NCBI GenBank assembly: GCA_041661865.1
Contig: JBAZTO010000004.1
Location: 1-64,000, forward strand
DNA: 64,000 nt
Direction: 5' to 3'
From: JBAZTO01 sp041661865
GTDB taxonomy: Bacteria; Planctomycetota; Phycisphaerae; SM23-33
In this document: in pieces, positions 26,518 to 35,013 of the stretch
Layout: each line of letters starts with the position of its first letter
How positions within the stretch are numbered: position 1 is the first letter of the stretch
The notes under the pieces: generated by a model
The model's database searches: none
What the model was told of the DNA's origin: nothing
What the model saw: only the letters and a program-made list of their open reading frames with translations
Translations under genes and position numbers: made by a program

Positions 26518-28311
26518 TTACGTTATGTTAGGCCGCTTTCGCGCATCATCCTGACGAAATCGCTGCCCCAGGGCCCGCAGGGAATCATCATTAAGTTCTG
26601 ACGATCTAAGGTCTTGTAGCTCACGGCGGTGCCGCCAATAAAGCAGATTTTTTACTGCATCTTCCAGCGTGGCCTCGAAATTACCCCTTTTTTCGCCCGT
26701 CCGGGACAATTCGACCACCAGCGGCCCGGCAGAGGACATTTCCTCCCGGGCCAGTAATTCGTCGATGGTCAACCTGCCGGCCTGCCCGAGTTTCCAGACG
26801 GTCGCGGCGATGGCAGCCAGGAAGCTGTCGGTGAAATCGCCGGCGTCGATCTTCTCCGCCACGTGGTCGAAAAGGTCGGGGCGATTGAGTAGGACCTCGA
26901 GGATATGGCGTTGCGGGTCGCCCAAGGCGCCGCCCTGGCCGGCCGGGGCGCCTTGCGGTGCCGCGGCCGTGACGGCGGGGCGCTGAATGTTGCGCGCCAG
27001 CCGCCGCATCTGCTGCTGGAGTTCGCCGGAGGAGATATTGAGCAGGTGCCCGATGTGCTGGGCCAGTTGGCCGCGGCGGACTTCATCGATGGCGCCGTAG
27101 GCCTGCGAGGAGGCGACCAGGCGAAGGAAGTCCTCGATGGCCCGCCGTCTGCCGGCCAGATCTCCGCCGGCCGACTGCACCGCCTGGTATCGCCGCGCCC
27201 AGATGTACTCCAGCGCGTCGGGGGCCTGCTTGACCAGTTCGGCAAAGGCCGGCCCGCCGTGGGCGAGGCAGTAATCGCAGGGGTCCTTGCCGTCGGGAAT
27301 GCTCACCACGCGGACGTGAATCTGCTGGGCCAGGAACAGTTCCAGCGCCCTCTCCGCGGCGGCGGCGCCGGCTACGTCGGCGTCGAAGACCAGCACGATC
27401 TCCCGGGCATAGCGCGAGAGGAGGCGCACGTGGCGGTCGGTCAAGGCCGTGCCCAGCGTGGCCACCACGTTGCCCACGCCGCACTGGATGGGCATCAGTG
27501 CGTCGAAGTAGCCCTCGACGACGATGGCCTGGTCGCTGGAGGAAATGGGCTCGCGGGCCCAGTTGAGGGCGTAAAGCTGGTTGGACTTGTCGAACAGCGG
27601 CGTATCGGGGCTGTTGAGATACTTGGCCCGCTCGTTTTCCGCCAGCGCCCGCCCGCCGAAGCCCACGACCTCGGCTGCGGGGCTGAGGATGGGGAACATC
27701 AGGCGGTTGCGGAAGCGGTCATAGCAGCCGGCCCGCTCTTCGCGCCGGGCCACCAGCCCAGCCGCCACCAACTGGTTCTCGCCGATGCGGTCCCGCATGG
27801 CCGAGCGCAGGAGGGCGTCCCACGAGTCCGGCGCATAGCCGAGCCCAAAGCGTGCGATGGACTCGTCGCTCAGGCCGCGCTTGCGGACGTAGGCCAGCGC
27901 TTCCGCCCCGGCCGGCGTGTGGAGCTGGCTGCGGAAGAAACGCGCGGCGTAGGTGGTCACGGCGATCAGGTCGCTGCGCGACAGGCCCCCTTCGGGAGGC
28001 GGGGCGGTGACCGATTCCCGCGGCAGGGGGATGTTGGCCCGCTCGGCCAGCGTCTGCACGGCCTCGGGGAAGGAGAATTTTTCGTAGAGCTGGAGGAACT
28101 GGAAGACCCCGCCGCCGGCCCCGCACGCAAAGCACTTGAAGATCTGCTTGGTCGGCGAGACGTTCATCGATGGCTTCTTGTCGTCGTGGAAGGGGCAGAG
28201 GCCCAGGAACTCCTTGCCGCGCTTCTTCAAGGCGACGTACTGGCCGATCAGGTCGACGATGTCCGTCGCCTGGGCCACCTGCTGAATGAACTGTTCGGTA
28301 AACCGGGCCAT
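26518..28311 (-). CDS. dnaG: DNA primase
   Basis: 597 aa. The CHC2 zinc finger (CPFHDDKKPS, CFACGAGG) is at the N-terminus. The Toprim core has VVEGYFDAL, VATLGTALT and LVFDADVAG. The C-terminal helicase-binding region ends in KRPNIT. It makes RNA primers at the fork. It is followed by rpoD after 134 bases and preceded by a repeat-filled gap. Confidence 0.97.
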   Translation of the reverse strand: MARFTEQFIQQVAQATDIVDLIGQYVALKKRGKEFLGLCPFHDDKKPSMNVSPTKQIFKCFACGAGGGVFQFLQLYEKFSFPEAVQTLAERANIPLPRESVTAPPPEGGLSRSDLIAVTTYAARFFRSQLHTPAGAEALAYVRKRGLSDESIARFGLGYAPDSWDALLRSAMRDRIGENQLVAAGLVARREERAGCYDRFRNRLMFPILSPAAEVVGFGGRALAENERAKYLNSPDTPLFDKSNQLYALNWAREPISSSDQAIVVEGYFDALMPIQCGVGNVVATLGTALTDRHVRLLSRYAREIVLVFDADVAGAAAAERALELFLAQQIHVRVVSIPDGKDPCDYCLAHGGPAFAELVKQAPDALEYIWARRYQAVQSAGGDLAGRRRAIEDFLRLVASSQAYGAIDEVRRGQLAQHIGHLLNISSGELQQQMRRLARNIQRPAVTAAAPQGAPAGQGGALGDPQRHILEVLLNRPDLFDHVAEKIDAGDFTDSFLAAIAATVWKLGQAGRLTIDELLAREEMSSAGPLVVELSRTGEKRGNFEATLEDAVKNLLYWRHRRELQDLRSSELNDDSLRALGQRFRQDDARKRPNIT

Positions 28312-28328
28312 AGCACGAGATGAATCTT

Positions 28329-28548
28329 ATCACAGAGGGCACGGAGATCACAAAGATCACGGAGAATGGCAAACAGGGAAAGCACGAAGCCAAGGTACGA
28401 CGAATCGTGCAAAGGTCAGGAACCGGACACTGCAAAGCCACCAGGCTCGTTGTTCTTTTTTCTGGTTTTTTCTGGCTTTCCGATAGGCACTATTCTCTCT
28501 TCAGCTTCTCTTTGTGATCTCTGTGTCCTTCGTGAGCTTTGTGATAGC
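28329..28548. repeat. CACAGAGNNCACGGAG inverted pair upstream of dnaG
   Basis: Left arm 28329-28370 and inverted right arm 28507-28548 (CTTTGTGATCTCTGTGTCC) span the whole dnaG-rnhA gap. It has the layout of a 220-base terminal-inverted-repeat element with no ORF. Confidence 0.75.
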
Positions 28549-28554
28549 TGTTGT

Positions 28555-28977
28555 CTATTCCGCCGCGTCGCCGACGGAGCGTTTACTGTCCAGGGCCTGG
28601 TTGACCAGGGCGTCGGCATCGACGTTTTCCTCGCGGCGCACGTGGCGGTAGGTGCAGCGGGCAAAGCCGCGGGCCAGTTGCTGCGCCTCCTGGTAGAGCG
28701 GCTGGAGGCCGGCGTTCTTGACCCGGTATCGCCCGGTCATCTGGCGCACCAGCAGCTCCGAATCGCTGACGACCTCGACCTCGCGGGCGCCGAGCTTGCC
28801 GGCCGCCTTCAGGCCGCCCAGCAGCCCGCTGTACTCGGCAACGTTATTGGTGGCCTGGCCGAGAAAAAGGCCGGCCTCGTGAATGACCGTGCCGTCGTCG
28901 GCCGTGATGACGATGCCCGCAGCCGCCGGCCCTGGATTTCCCCTGCTGCCTCCGTCGATATGGATGGTCACATGCAA
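28555..28977 (-). CDS. rnhA: Ribonuclease HI-like protein
   Basis: About 140 aa. The acidic active site is complete: Asp in HIDGGSRGNPGP, Glu in NVAEYSGLL, Asp in VSDSELLVRQM, Asp in ENVDADALVN. It is the RBD-like compact type, degrading RNA in RNA-DNA hybrids. No ATG exists near the domain start; TTG 28977 has GGAGAAG upstream and was chosen over GTG 29016. It lies next to the zinc-ribbon coiled-coil gene, a neighbour pairing also seen in actinobacteria. Confidence 0.9.
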   Translation of the reverse strand: MHVTIHIDGGSRGNPGPAAAGIVITADDGTVIHEAGLFLGQATNNVAEYSGLLGGLKAAGKLGAREVEVVSDSELLVRQMTGRYRVKNAGLQPLYQEAQQLARGFARCTYRHVRREENVDADALVNQALDSKRSVGDAAE

Positions 28978-29181
28978 GATACTTCTCCGCTGAATAACTG
29001 ACTTAAGAATAGCCACGAATTGCGAAAATTACGCAAGTCCTTCGTAGTTCGAAGAAGGCCTATCCGCCCTGTCTCCTCGCCCAACTATAGGGGATGATGG
29101 TAGCGGGAGCAACCCTGGCCGCAGTAGAATTGAAAGTATTCATACAATTCGCGTAATTCGCGTCTAAGGCTTTCTTGGCGG

Positions 29182-29934
29182 CTACTGGGTCCGCGACCCC
29201 TCAACCTGTGGCTGGAGATACAGGATTTTTCCGCAGTTGTCGCAGGTGCGAAGCTCGTCTCGCGTTTGCAGGACGTTGGCATGTTCGGCATTGAGGCTCA
29301 TGTAGCAGCCGCCGCAGATGTACTCGTGTGGAGGCTTGCGGCCGTGGATTTCAATCACGGCCATTCCTTCGCCGTCGTTGCTCTCGGCGATGCGGTCAAA
29401 GATGCTCAATGCCGTCCGCGGCACGACCTTGGCGGCCTCGTCGCGCTTGGCCTGAAGGTCGGCCATCAGGGCCTCGAGCTTGGTCACTTCGGCGGCGCTG
29501 GCCTGCTCGATTTCCGCCAGGCGGCCCTTTTCGACCTCCGTCAGTGCGGCGGCCTTTTCCACCTCGGCCTTGAGGGTGTCGCAGTCTCCCATGACCCGCA
29601 GGGCTTCCTCTTCGGTCTTGGCGTTGTCGGCCTTGTAGGTGTTGATCTGCGTGAGGATGGCCGCGTATTCCTTGTTGGTCTTGGCCGAGTTGAGGGACGT
29701 GCGGAGCTTGACGACCTGCTCTTCCTTGACCTTGAGATCCAGGGAGAAGCGGTCCCCATCCTTGCGGCGGTTCATGAGCTTTTCGTTGAGGGCGGCGTGG
29801 TTGGCGGCCAGTTGCTCCAGGCGATTCTTCTGGGCGGTGACCGCGTTCTTCCGGCTCGAAAGCCTTGACCGCACGGTCGCCAGTTGGCGTTCAATGGATT
29901 GCAGATGGAGTAAAGCCTCAAGCATCTTGGCCAT
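29182..29934 (-). CDS. Coiled-coil protein with C4 zinc ribbon (DUF164/zf-RING_7)
   Basis: 250 aa. A long helical coiled coil fills residues 1-170. The C-terminal ribbon has CGGCYMSLN and CDNCGKILY. The conserved HEYICGGCYM/LRTCDNCG spacing matches this family, whose bacterial role is not settled, although structural work points to nucleic-acid binding. It precedes RNase HI in the same direction. ATG 29934 follows a run of GAGGGCAATTGC. Confidence 0.85.
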   Translation of the reverse strand: MAKMLEALLHLQSIERQLATVRSRLSSRKNAVTAQKNRLEQLAANHAALNEKLMNRRKDGDRFSLDLKVKEEQVVKLRTSLNSAKTNKEYAAILTQINTYKADNAKTEEEALRVMGDCDTLKAEVEKAAALTEVEKGRLAEIEQASAAEVTKLEALMADLQAKRDEAAKVVPRTALSIFDRIAESNDGEGMAVIEIHGRKPPHEYICGGCYMSLNAEHANVLQTRDELRTCDNCGKILYLQPQVEGSRTQ

Positions 29935-30163
29935 GCAATTGCCCTCTTTACTTGTGATGGTTGTCCAAACAGTGCATTATCAGTCTTGTGAGGATGAAAT
30001 TCAAGGTCTTTTCTCCAGAGAGGCTAAAGTCGCAAAACTCCGCGAGAGAAAGACCGGCGTGCGATCCGTCCGCCGCATGAATTGCGGCCTTGGCCTTGTA
30101 TGTGACGGTCCGGGGCCGTTATCATCGCAAACTCACAGGTATCAGGGCCAAGGAGTTCACCAG

Positions 30164-31393
30164 ATGGTTCGCGTGGCGTTGGTCGGTTTCACAGGATACG
30201 GGCACAGCCTGGCGCGGCAGGTCATAACGGCCTCGGCGGAGGTGGATTGTCGCCTGGTCGCAGCCGCCGACAACCAGATGCACCTCGCCCCTCGTCGCGC
30301 AGCAGAACTGAAGGCTGCGGGCGTGGAGCTGTTCGACGATGCCCTCAAGATGTTTGCCGACCTCCGCGGCAAATGTGAAGCGGTCTGCATCGCCACGGGC
30401 ATCAACTCTCACGCGCCGTTGACCATCGCCGCCCTCAAGGCGGGCTACTTCGTACACCTGGAAAAACCTCCCGCAGCCACCGTCCAGGAAGTCGACCAGA
30501 TGCTGGAGGTATTGGAAACGACGGGCCTGTTCTGCCAGGTGGGATTCCAGGCGGTGCATGGCATCGACCTGGCGTGGGTGAAGGACAAGCTCGTCGCCGG
30601 CGCGCTGGGGAAGGTTAGGACCATCGTCTGTCGCGCCGGCTGGCCGCGCGACGCGAAGTATTACGCCCGAACTGACTGGGCCGGCAAGCTCCGCAGCGGC
30701 CGAAGCTGGGTGCTCGACGGCCCGGCCATGAACGCCCTGGCCCACCAGACCAACAACATGATGTGGATGGCATCGAGCGAGCCGCTGGGCTACGGGACGC
30801 CCGTGCAGGTTCGGGCCGAGCTTTACGCCGCCGGTCCGGTAGAGTCGCACAACACCGCCGCCATCGAGATTCGCACGGCGGAGGGGCCGACGGCCTACTT
30901 CCTGGGCAGCCACACCACCGCCGGCAGGTTCGGACCGATCATCGAGGTTCAGGGCGAACGGGCGCGGCTGAGATGGGAGTATGACATCGGCGCGACGATT
31001 CATCATTCCGACGGCAGGAGCGAACGCTCGCCGGAGGGGTCCGACAAGGCCCGAGAGCGAATGATCGCCAACTTCATCCAGGCCGTTCGCACGCGCGACG
31101 GGTCGATCCTGCGCTGCCCGCTGGCCAAGGCCCGGAGCTTTGTCCTGGCCCTCAACGGCGCGCACGAATCCAGCGGCGAGATTCTCCGCATCGACGAGAA
31201 GTTCGTCAGCACTCATAAGCCCGGCACACCTGAGGCCTGGACGGTCGTGGACGGAATGGACGAACTGCTCATCGCCGCGGCCGCACAGCCGGGCCTCCTG
31301 AGCGACCTGCCCAACGCGCCATCCTGGGCGCGGAAGACTCAGGCCTTCGACCTGGCCGGGTACAAGAGCTTCCCGCAACGGTTCAAGGGCTGA
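30164..31393 (+). CDS. Gfo/Idh/MocA family oxidoreductase
   Basis: 409 aa. The N-terminal Rossmann segment MVRVALVGFTGYGHSL and the EKPPAATVQEVDQM motif (Lys of the EKP signature) identify the family. The C-terminal domain contains DGPAMNALAHQTNNMMWM, with His at the typical active-site position. Members are NAD(P)-dependent dehydrogenases of sugars or polyols; the substrate here is unknown. AAGGAG precedes ATG 30164. Confidence 0.88.
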   Translation: MVRVALVGFTGYGHSLARQVITASAEVDCRLVAAADNQMHLAPRRAAELKAAGVELFDDALKMFADLRGKCEAVCIATGINSHAPLTIAALKAGYFVHLEKPPAATVQEVDQMLEVLETTGLFCQVGFQAVHGIDLAWVKDKLVAGALGKVRTIVCRAGWPRDAKYYARTDWAGKLRSGRSWVLDGPAMNALAHQTNNMMWMASSEPLGYGTPVQVRAELYAAGPVESHNTAAIEIRTAEGPTAYFLGSHTTAGRFGPIIEVQGERARLRWEYDIGATIHHSDGRSERSPEGSDKARERMIANFIQAVRTRDGSILRCPLAKARSFVLALNGAHESSGEILRIDEKFVSTHKPGTPEAWTVVDGMDELLIAAAAQPGLLSDLPNAPSWARKTQAFDLAGYKSFPQRFKG

Positions 31394-31398
31394 TAGAA

Positions 31399-31522
31399 AC
31401 AATGACGAATGACGAAATGCAAATGACGAATCAATACTCGAATGCTCGAATATCCCAAACAGAATCCCGTGGACCCTGTTGGGTTATTCGTCATTGACTC
31501 GTCATTCGAGTTTCGTCATTTG
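31399..31522. repeat. GAATGACGAATGACGAA inverted pair upstream of mnmE
   Basis: Left arm 31399-31436 (AATGACGAATGACGAAATG) and right arm 31486-31522 (TTATTCGTCATTGACTCG) can form a long stem. The centre has CTCGAATGCTCGAATATC. Confidence 0.8.
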
Positions 31523-31539
31523 TATTGGGTGGTCTCTTC

Positions 31540-32958
31540 ATGTTCGACTCCAGCGACACTATCGTGGCGATTTCTTCCGCTGCCGGCCTGGCGGCCCGGG
31601 CGATCGTGCGGCTGAGCGGCCCGGCGGCGCTGAGCCTGGCCTGCCAGGTCTTTCACCCCAGCGGTGCGAGCCTGCTCGATAGTCCCGGGTTTCGCCGACG
31701 GGAGGGTGTCATTGACCTGGGCTCTCGCGACATTTCGTTGCCCGCCCGCGCGTATGTCTTTCGCGCCCCGCGAAGCTACACGCGGCAGGACCTGGTGGAG
31801 TTTCACATCCCCGGTTCGCCCATCGCGGCCTCGGCATTGACGGCCGCCCTGATCGAGCTTGGCGCCCGAGCGGCGGGTGCGGGGGAGTTCACCGCGCGGG
31901 CCTTCTTCTCCGGGCGGATCGACCTGTCGCAGGCCGAGGCGGTGGCCGACGTGATCGACGCCGCCGATGAGGCGCAGCTTCGCTCGGCGGTCTGGGCCCT
32001 GGGCGGGCAGGTGCGCCGACTTTGCAGCCAGGCCGCTGCCAAGCTGACCGACGCACTGGCCACCGTGGAGGCGTCGATCGATCTGGAGGAAGAGGGCATC
32101 GTGCTGGAGTCTCCCGCGGCGCTGGCGGGCCGGTTGAAGGCCCAGGCCGGGCATCTGCGGCAGATCGCCCAGCAGGCCGGCGACATGCCCGACAGGGCAT
32201 CCTGTCCGCACGTCACCATCGTCGGGCGGCCTAACGTGGGCAAGAGTTCGCTGCTCAACGCCTTGAGCGGCACGGACCGGGCCATTGTCTCGGCGCTGGC
32301 CGGCACGACGCGCGATGTGCTCAGCGCGCCGCTGCACCTGCAAGGCGGCTCGGTCACGCTCCAGGACGCCGCCGGCTTCGGCCAGGTGACCGACAGCATC
32401 GCGCGGGCCGCCGATCGCGCGGCGCGGGCCGCCATTGCCGCCTCCGACGCCATCATCTTTCTCTGCGACATTTCCGCCGACAGCTTCGGGCCTGATGCAT
32501 CCCTGCTGGCAGAGGTGCGAACGCACAACGGACGCTGCCCGCTGATCGCCGCCGCCAACAAGTGCGACCTGCTGGACGCCGAGGCGCTGCGGCAACGCGT
32601 GGCGCAGTTGGCGGCGCTGCCGGGCAACGGCGACGCGGTCCTGGCCGTCTCTGCCGCCAGCGGTCAGGGTTTGGCGGAACTGAAGGCCGCCCTGGCCGAG
32701 CGATTGAGGCTCTCTGCCGAGCGGAGCGGGTCGGCGCTGGGGCTCCCCCAGCGGCAGAAGCGGTGCCTGCGCGAGGCGGCCGCCGTGGTCGATGCCGCCG
32801 CGGACTCCCTGGCCGCTGTCGCCAGCCTGGCCCAGCGGGCCGAACTGGTGGCCATCGACCTGCGGAGCGCGCTGGCCCAACTGGGCCTCATCAGCGGGCA
32901 GGTCGTCACCGAGGATGTCCTGGGCCGGATTTTCGAGCGATTCTGCGTGGGCAAGTAG
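31540..32958 (+). CDS. mnmE: tRNA modification GTPase MnmE (TrmE)
   Basis: 472 aa. The N-terminal folate domain starts DTIVAISSAAGLAARAIVR. The G domain has GRPNVGKSS, AGTTRD, DAAGFGQ and NKCD. The C-terminal CxGK is conserved as FCVGK. With MnmG it forms the cmnm5U modification of wobble uridine. ATG 31540 is preferred over the upstream GTG. It begins 18 bases after the repeat arm. Confidence 0.96.
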   Translation: MFDSSDTIVAISSAAGLAARAIVRLSGPAALSLACQVFHPSGASLLDSPGFRRREGVIDLGSRDISLPARAYVFRAPRSYTRQDLVEFHIPGSPIAASALTAALIELGARAAGAGEFTARAFFSGRIDLSQAEAVADVIDAADEAQLRSAVWALGGQVRRLCSQAAAKLTDALATVEASIDLEEEGIVLESPAALAGRLKAQAGHLRQIAQQAGDMPDRASCPHVTIVGRPNVGKSSLLNALSGTDRAIVSALAGTTRDVLSAPLHLQGGSVTLQDAAGFGQVTDSIARAADRAARAAIAASDAIIFLCDISADSFGPDASLLAEVRTHNGRCPLIAAANKCDLLDAEALRQRVAQLAALPGNGDAVLAVSAASGQGLAELKAALAERLRLSAERSGSALGLPQRQKRCLREAAAVVDAAADSLAAVASLAQRAELVAIDLRSALAQLGLISGQVVTEDVLGRIFERFCVGK

Positions 32959-33031
32959 AAGTCAGCCTCTTGGAGTGTGCGATTCGATGCGGTACTCTCA
33001 ACCGGTCGAAGAACGATGCAGACAATGGATC

Positions 33032-33102
33032 GGTGCCACTGCCGCGGTGTTTGCAGCGGTGTCGGCCCCAAGCACGGCTGCACACGACGCAGCCGTGGCA
33101 CC
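33032..33102. repeat. GGTGC/GCACC double-hairpin element, copy 2
   Basis: GGTGC, hairpin CACTGCCGC/GCAGCGGTG, linker, hairpin CACGGCTGC/GCAGCCGTG, GCACC. Hairpin 1 differs from copy 1 at 13974, yet pairing is mostly preserved. Confidence 0.9.
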
Positions 33103-33139
33103 CATCGGATCAGATGTTTGCTGATATGCAGGTGAACCC

Positions 33140-33967
33140 TTGAAACATCATCGAGCGGCGTTGATCGTCGCAGCCATCCTGGTCCTGGCCGGCGCAGCCT
33201 GCCTGGCGGTGCGGCTGCATCACTGCGGCGCTGGCAGGCCGAGTGCTTGCAGGGTGCCACCCCCAAACTCCGTTTGGGGGTGTGAAACGTTGGAACACCC
33301 CCAAGACAAACTTGGGGGTGGCACCTCCGAATTGCCGGCTGCCACATCAAATTGCGCCGTGGCCTGGCTGCTGATCCTGCCCCTGGGCGCGCTGGTCACC
33401 TCGATCATCCGCAACGTCGTCGGTGTGCAGACCTATGGCACGCTGACGCCCAGCCTGCTGGCCATCAGCTTTCTCCAGGCCGATTGGCTCAGCGGCGGGC
33501 TCGTCTTTGGCCTGGTGATGGGCCTGGGCCTCGGCGGCCGGGCGTTGCTGGGCAGGCTCAAGCTCCTGATGGGCCCGCGCCTGGGCCTGGTGCTGACCTT
33601 CGTCGTGCTGGGCCTGGCCGGTGCGCTGAACCTGGCCGGCCGGCGCGGTTACCATACCGACCCGGCGGCCCTCATCCTGCCGCTGGTGGTGCTGACGATG
33701 ATCGTCGAGCGTTTCTATATTTCCATCGAGGAAAACGGCCTGGGCCTCTCGCTGCGGCTGCTGGCGGGCACGCTGGGCGTCGGCGCCCTGTGCCTGGCCC
33801 TGCTGCGGTGGCGATGGCTGGGACAATTGGCTGTGAGCTATCCCGAGGCGCAGCTCTTCGTGGCCGCGGCGCTGGTCTGCGTGGGCCGCTACAGCGGCTA
33901 CCGGCTGACCGAGCTGTGGCGATTCCGCGAACTGGCTGCGCCGAAGCAACTGGGAGAAGACCGGTGA
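33140..33967 (+). CDS. 7TM membrane protein related to UUP1/7TM-transglutaminase proteins, with in-frame insertion
   Basis: 275 aa. VTSIIRNVVGVQTYGTLTPSLL, split here, and the following helices match the 7TM domain usually fused to an inactive transglutaminase; that extra domain is absent. TTG 33140 has AGGTGA upstream. Between the first helix and the 7TM core, residues about 38-63 (CRVPPPNSVWGC onward) are encoded by a 73-base palindromic element. The stop overlaps the GTG start of the ATP-grasp gene, and this pair is found in other bacteria. Confidence 0.75.
   Translation: MKHHRAALIVAAILVLAGAACLAVRLHHCGAGRPSACRVPPPNSVWGCETLEHPQDKLGGGTSELPAATSNCAVAWLLILPLGALVTSIIRNVVGVQTYGTLTPSLLAISFLQADWLSGGLVFGLVMGLGLGGRALLGRLKLLMGPRLGLVLTFVVLGLAGALNLAGRRGYHTDPAALILPLVVLTMIVERFYISIEENGLGLSLRLLAGTLGVGALCLALLRWRWLGQLAVSYPEAQLFVAAALVCVGRYSGYRLTELWRFRELAAPKQLGEDR
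33253..33325. repeat. GGTGC/GCACC double-hairpin element inside the 7TM gene
   Basis: GGTGC-CACCCCCAAAC/GTTTGGGGGTG, linker GAAACGTTGGAA, CACCCCCAAG/CTTGGGGGTG-GCACC. Same architecture as 13974 and 33032, but unrelated arm sequences. Confidence 0.9.
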
Positions 33968-34902
33968 GCGCGCCCGCGCGTAACGGCTGGCTGCCCGCCT
34001 GGCCGGGGCATCTGCGGCGGGCTGGCGTGCTGGGCATGAACGCCCGCAACACCCAACTGCTCGTGGCGCTGAACCCCAGGCGGCTCTACGACCTGGTCAA
34101 CGACAAGATCCAGACCAAGGAACTGTGCCTCCGCGAGGCGATCCCCACGCCGCGAACCTACGCGATCCTCGACCACCCCGCGCAGGTGCCCGCGGCGGCG
34201 GAGATCATGCGGCAGGCCGGCCAGTTCGTGGTCAAGCCCTCGCGCGGCAGCGGGGGCCGCGGTGTGCTGGTCATCGCCGGCAGCGAAGAGGGCGACTTCC
34301 GCACCTCCAGCGGCGTCGCGATGAGCTGGGACGAGATGCGGTACCACCTGCTGATGACGCTGGCCGGCGCGTTCTCCATCGGCGGCCGGGCCGACCGCGT
34401 GATCATCGAGCAGCGCGTCAGCCGCCACGCCGCCTTTGAAGGCCTGGCCGTCAACGGCACGCCGGATGTGCGACTGATCGTCTATCGTGGCAGCGCCATC
34501 ATGGGCATGCTTCGCCTGCCGACGCTGGCCTCGGGCGGCCGGGCCAACCTCCACCAGGGCGCGCTGGGGCTGGGCCTGGACATCGCCACGGGCGTGTCCA
34601 CCGGCGGCTTCTGCCGCGACCGCAGCGTGGAAGTTCATCCCGACACCGGGGCGGCCCTGACCGGCGTGGCTGTGCCGCGATGGAAGGAAATGCTGGCCGT
34701 GTCGGAGAAACTGTCAGCCGCGGTGGGCCTGGGCTACCTGGGCGTGGACATCGTGCTGGGCGAGGAGGGCCCGCTGGTCCTGGAGGCCAACGGCCGGCCG
34801 GGACTGTCCATCCAGATCGCCAACCGCTGCGGATTGATGACGCGGATCGCCGAAGCCGAGAATCGAATGACGAATGACGAAACTCGAATGATAAATCAAT
34901 GA
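33964..34902 (+). CDS. Alpha-L-glutamate ligase-like ATP-grasp protein
   Basis: 312 aa. The segment NARNTQLLVALNPRRLYDLV, VDK-like NDKIQTKELC, FVVKPSRGSGGRGV and C-terminal VLEANGRPGLSIQIAN are the RimK-like ATP-grasp signature. It probably joins amino acids by an amide bond at the membrane with its 7TM partner; the target is not known. GTG 33964 overlaps the 7TM stop and has GGGAG upstream. Its last residues NRMTNDETRMINQ are encoded by a GAATGACGAA repeat. Confidence 0.8.
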   Translation: MSAPARNGWLPAWPGHLRRAGVLGMNARNTQLLVALNPRRLYDLVNDKIQTKELCLREAIPTPRTYAILDHPAQVPAAAEIMRQAGQFVVKPSRGSGGRGVLVIAGSEEGDFRTSSGVAMSWDEMRYHLLMTLAGAFSIGGRADRVIIEQRVSRHAAFEGLAVNGTPDVRLIVYRGSAIMGMLRLPTLASGGRANLHQGALGLGLDIATGVSTGGFCRDRSVEVHPDTGAALTGVAVPRWKEMLAVSEKLSAAVGLGYLGVDIVLGEEGPLVLEANGRPGLSIQIANRCGLMTRIAEAENRMTNDETRMINQ

Positions 34903-34992
34903 CGAATAACCCCATACGTTTCGCGTGTTTCTGTTTGGGGCATTCGAGCATTCGAGTATTGATTCGTCATTCGAGTTTCGTCATTCGTCATT
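34862..34992. repeat. GAATGACGAATGACGAA inverted pair overlapping a gene end
   Basis: Left arm 34862-34904 lies inside the ATP-grasp gene end; right arm 34943-34992 is inverted. Inner CCCCATACG and GTTTGGGGC parts also pair weakly. Confidence 0.85.
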
Positions 34993-35013
34993 ATTGAGCG
35001 AAGGACTTACAGG

